Below are positions 38,925-41,268 of a stretch of 41,268 bases of DNA, piece after piece. Numbering within the stretch: the stretch's first letter is position 1; the number at the start of each line of letters is the position of its first letter. The notes under the pieces were generated by a model. That model was not told the origin of the DNA, searched no databases, and saw nothing but the letters and a program-made list of their open reading frames with translations. The stretch spans positions 1 to 41,268 of the forward strand of contig JABFYH010000166.1 in NCBI GenBank assembly GCA_013361335.1, written 5' to 3'. This DNA is from Gemmatimonadaceae bacterium. Its GTDB lineage: Bacteria > Gemmatimonadota > Gemmatimonadetes > Gemmatimonadales > Gemmatimonadaceae. Both the position numbers and the translations under genes were made by a program.

Positions 38925-40931
38925 TTACGGCGTCGACGCCGTCGGTGGCGGCGTCGGAAGCACATCGCGCCGCAAACCCGCACCATAGGCGGCCACTGCC
39001 GGAATGGTGATCGGGAGCTGGCCGGTGATCGGCGCGGTGCCGAGCAGCGCGCGCGCGGCGGCGCGCTGCGACACCGGCAGGCTGCCCCAGGCCACGAGGT
39101 AGGCGCCGGTCGCCGGCAGCTCGGAGGCGATGTAGGGGTTCGAGAAGGTGGCGAGGATCACCTTCGTGCCACCCTTCTGCAGCCCGTCGATCAACGACGC
39201 CATGCCTTCCGGCGCCGCGAGCTTTGCGGTGGAGGAGCTCGCACCGAAGTACGACGACACGATGGCGACATCCGCGCCCTGCGCCGCGCGCAGCGCATTC
39301 TCCACCGACGCCGGGAAGAGCGCGGGCTGCGGGCTGGCCACGTACGTCCCTCCGGCGACCGCCGCGCCGGCGCCGGCACCGGAGGCGGCGCCATAGAGCG
39401 ACTCGGGGGACAGCGTCAGGGTGCGCAGCGCGGGGAAGGCGCGCGCCAGCTCGCCATTGAAGGCGCCGCCCGCGCCCAGATCGACTTTGGGCGCGATCGT
39501 GATGCTCACGACGCGCGCCGTGCGCGGCAGGCGGCCGAGCGGCACGAGACCGAGCGAATCCTTCACCAGCGTGATGGCCCGCTCCGCGGCGAGACGCGCC
39601 GCCGCCTGGTTCGCGCTGTCGCCGACGACTGCGCGCAGCGCCTGCACGTCCACGAGCCGCTGGCGATCGAGGCCGAGCTCGTGCTTCGCCGCCAGCAGCT
39701 TCCGCACCGAGGCGTCGATGCGAGACTCGGGGAAGCGTCCACTCCGCACGCCATCCACCACGGCCTCGATCGCGCCCACGTTGTCGGTGGGCATCAACAG
39801 CACGTCGGCACCGGCAAGCACCGCGCGCTGCGTCACCTCACCCATCGACATCTTCCCCAGCACGCCGTTCATGTCGAGCGCGTCGGTGACGACGAGCCCG
39901 CGGAAGCCGATGTCGCCGCGTAGCAGATCGGTCATGATCCGCGGATTCAGCGTGGCGGGCAGCGGTGATGTGTCGAGCGCCGGGATGAGACCGTGGAAGG
40001 TCATCACACCGCGGACGCCGGCGTTCACGGCGGCGCGGAAGGGCACCAGCTCGACGCTGTCGATGTGCGCGCGCGACGCATCCACGCGCGCCAGCTCGAG
40101 ATGCGAGTTCTGCTCGGTGTCGCCGTGTCCGGGGAAATGCTTCGCCGTGGCGAGCATCCCGTTGTCCTGGATCCCGCGCACCAGCGCCGCGCCGAGCGAG
40201 GCGACGAGCTGGGGATTCTCGCCGAAGGAGCGGATCGAGATGACCGGGTTCTTCGGATTGTTGTTGACGTCGACGACCGGCGCGAAGGCCATGTGAATGC
40301 CAAGGGCTCGCCCCTCGAGGGCGGTCGCGCGTCCCATGGCGTAGGCGAGGGCGGTATCGCGAGTGGCGCCGATCCCCATCTCGTACGGAAAGCTCGTGGC
40401 GCCGCCGAGGTCGATCCCGTTGGGGAGGAAGTACCCGCCGCGCGCACGGAAGGCGGCACCGGTCTCCAGATCCGCCCCGACGAGCAGTGGCAGGGCGCTG
40501 GAGCGCTGCAGCGCATTCAGCTTGGCGGCAATTTCGGTGGGCGACCCGACTGAGATGATGATGCCACCGAGATGCTGATCACGGACGAGGCCCTGAATGC
40601 GGCGGAAGTTCGCGTCGTCGTCGGCGGTGTAGTCGCCGAGGACCCAGGGCCACACCATCTGGGCGGCCTTGTCGCGGAGCGAGAGGGTGGCGAGGACGGA
40701 ATCGGCCCACCGGAGATCCGCTGCCGCATCGGGCGCGGTGGCCCGCCGCACCGGCGCGGGCTCGGCGCTGGAGACGACGGTCGTGCCGCTGGTGGGCACG
40801 GGAGCGCCGGCGGCGGAGCCGGCACCGGCGCCGCCGGCACAGCCGGCCACGACGACGCCCCACACGAGCCCGCCGAGGACTCGTGCACGGCGGATCCCGC
40901 CGTGCGTGGCGACTCCAGGGCCAGCTACCAT
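38925..40931 (-). CDS. GH3 beta-N-acetylhexosaminidase-like lipoprotein (NagZ-like)
   Basis: A 668-residue glycoside hydrolase family 3 protein. The lipobox is V-A-G-C31, so it is probably a lipoprotein anchored in the outer or inner membrane. The barrel carries the NagZ signature KHFPGHG (264-270), then DTEQNSH with N275 and H277, and the nucleophile D350 in VVTDALDMNG. A second GH3 domain fills 450-668, as in two-domain NagZ of Firmicutes. In that family the Asp-His dyad of the signature provides the acid/base; here the Asp is Asn. It may act in muropeptide turnover. ATG 40931 overlaps the YggX-like gene by 7 bp. A long Gly/Ala/Ser linker follows the Cys. Confidence 0.88.
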   Translation of the reverse strand: MVAGPGVATHGGIRRARVLGGLVWGVVVAGCAGGAGAGSAAGAPVPTSGTTVVSSAEPAPVRRATAPDAAADLRWADSVLATLSLRDKAAQMVWPWVLGDYTADDDANFRRIQGLVRDQHLGGIIISVGSPTEIAAKLNALQRSSALPLLVGADLETGAAFRARGGYFLPNGIDLGGATSFPYEMGIGATRDTALAYAMGRATALEGRALGIHMAFAPVVDVNNNPKNPVISIRSFGENPQLVASLGAALVRGIQDNGMLATAKHFPGHGDTEQNSHLELARVDASRAHIDSVELVPFRAAVNAGVRGVMTFHGLIPALDTSPLPATLNPRIMTDLLRGDIGFRGLVVTDALDMNGVLGKMSMGEVTQRAVLAGADVLLMPTDNVGAIEAVVDGVRSGRFPESRIDASVRKLLAAKHELGLDRQRLVDVQALRAVVGDSANQAAARLAAERAITLVKDSLGLVPLGRLPRTARVVSITIAPKVDLGAGGAFNGELARAFPALRTLTLSPESLYGAASGAGAGAAVAGGTYVASPQPALFPASVENALRAAQGADVAIVSSYFGASSSTAKLAAPEGMASLIDGLQKGGTKVILATFSNPYIASELPATGAYLVAWGSLPVSQRAAARALLGTAPITGQLPITIPAVAAYGAGLRRDVLPTPPPTASTP

Positions 40932-41206
40932 GCGATCGTCCCCTGTTTAGTGGTATCGACCTCTTCCTCTCCCCCCTTCTTGAACAGGAAGGCTTCCATG
41001 TTCTTGGTGAGGAAGCTTCGTGCCTGCGGATCCATCACGTTGAGCCCGTAATGGTTGATGAGCATGGTCTGCTGCTTGAGCCAGAGGCCCCAGCAGTCCT
41101 GGCAGATCTCGTTGAGCACCCGTGTGCCGATGGCGCCGGGAAAGGGCATGCGCTCGAATCCGGCGCGTGTCTGGCCGCAACGGACGCAGGTGACGGTGGC
41201 GGGCAC
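40925..41206 (-). CDS. YggX-like Fe(II)-trafficking / oxidative damage protein
   Basis: A 93-residue YggX-family protein. The core matches LPG-GxxGxRIxNEIxxxxWxxW: here FPGAIGTRVLNEICQDCWGLWLKQQTMLINHYGLNVMDP. Unlike E. coli YggX, which has one key Cys, it has two CxxC pairs (C7/C10 and C35/C38) that could hold a metal. YggX helps protect Fe-S clusters from oxidative damage. GTG 41206 is chosen because GAGG lies six bases upstream; a TTG at 41212 is possible. TAGATT on the minus strand (41241 to 41236) is a plausible -10. The GH3 gene overlaps its end, so the two are coupled. The last bases to 41268 show nothing else. Confidence 0.85.
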   Translation of the reverse strand: MPATVTCVRCGQTRAGFERMPFPGAIGTRVLNEICQDCWGLWLKQQTMLINHYGLNVMDPQARSFLTKNMEAFLFKKGGEEEVDTTKQGTIAW

Positions 41207-41268
41207 TGACAACCTCGGGGTATGAGTCCTTCCTGAATCTAAGCCCCCGAGGGGAGGCCGTGAACCGT

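Noticed and set aside
1-41268. tRNA or rRNA genes
   Set aside because: No T-loop GTTCGANTC with a matching acceptor stem and no rRNA-like segment was seen; a GTTCGAA-like match by eye fell inside coding sequence.

Overview
The window is uniformly high in GC and densely coded, with no insertion sequence, prophage, CRISPR array, tRNA or rRNA that I could find. The gene content suggests a free-living Gram-negative-type bacterium, most plausibly a Gemmatimonadota relative. The reasons are secreted proteins whose signal peptides end in Ala-Gln, outer-membrane and lipoprotein genes, an M28 glutamate-carboxypeptidase-like peptidase, a PafA-type phosphatase, and small Cys-rich proteins. The phylum is an inference from overall character, not from a marker gene.

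Layout. 1-2344: end of a cupredoxin gene, then a Wzz/BY-kinase-like protein whose P-loop is lost. 2360-9066 (minus): the ligase-associated DNA repair cassette in the order nuclease/exonuclease (MBL), ATP-dependent ligase, Lhr-type helicase, PdeM-type phosphoesterase, with a YdeI-family gene directly upstream. 9160-13829: membrane protein, Mesh1/SpoT-like HD hydrolase, ispG, a single-pass membrane protein, a cold-shock gene with promoter and terminator, a small putative DNA-binding protein facing two matching palindromes, and an outer-membrane barrel. 13886-18626: hrpB (minus), then a tightly packed plus-strand run of zinc ribbon, TrpF-like protein, DUF411 and DUF3108.

18642-25539 is an arginine regulon. 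argG-argH run leftward, argR runs leftward, and argC-argB-argD-argA run rightward. ARG-box-like palindromes sit at argG and in the argR/argC gap. argF and argJ/argE are not in the window. 25610-32601: PafA-type phosphatase, Smr-domain protein, MarC protein, M28 peptidase, Crp/Fnr regulator and alpha/beta hydrolase. 32654-34331: a histone-H1-like KRGGA-repeat protein, an unknown secreted protein and a small zinc ribbon. 34636-37239: a second cold-shock gene, then LigD split into separate ligase and polymerase genes. 37232-41206: two orphan small genes, an NrtR-like regulator with its own operator, a GH3 NagZ-like lipoprotein and a YggX-like protein.

Themes. Two independent ATP-dependent ligase repair systems lie in one 41 kb stretch. 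Several genes (YdeI family, the 9160 membrane protein, hrpB, argC, the NrtR-like gene) have a -10-like hexamer ending 6-8 bases before the start codon and no Shine-Dalgarno, which suggests frequent leaderless transcription. Intrinsic-terminator-like hairpins are long and GC-rich but mostly lack a U-tract. I see no wholly new multi-gene system that the sequence alone proves. The best candidates for novelty are the leaderless signature, the small regulator with paired TCCTA-N6-TAGGA palindromes, and the pseudokinase-type Wzz protein.
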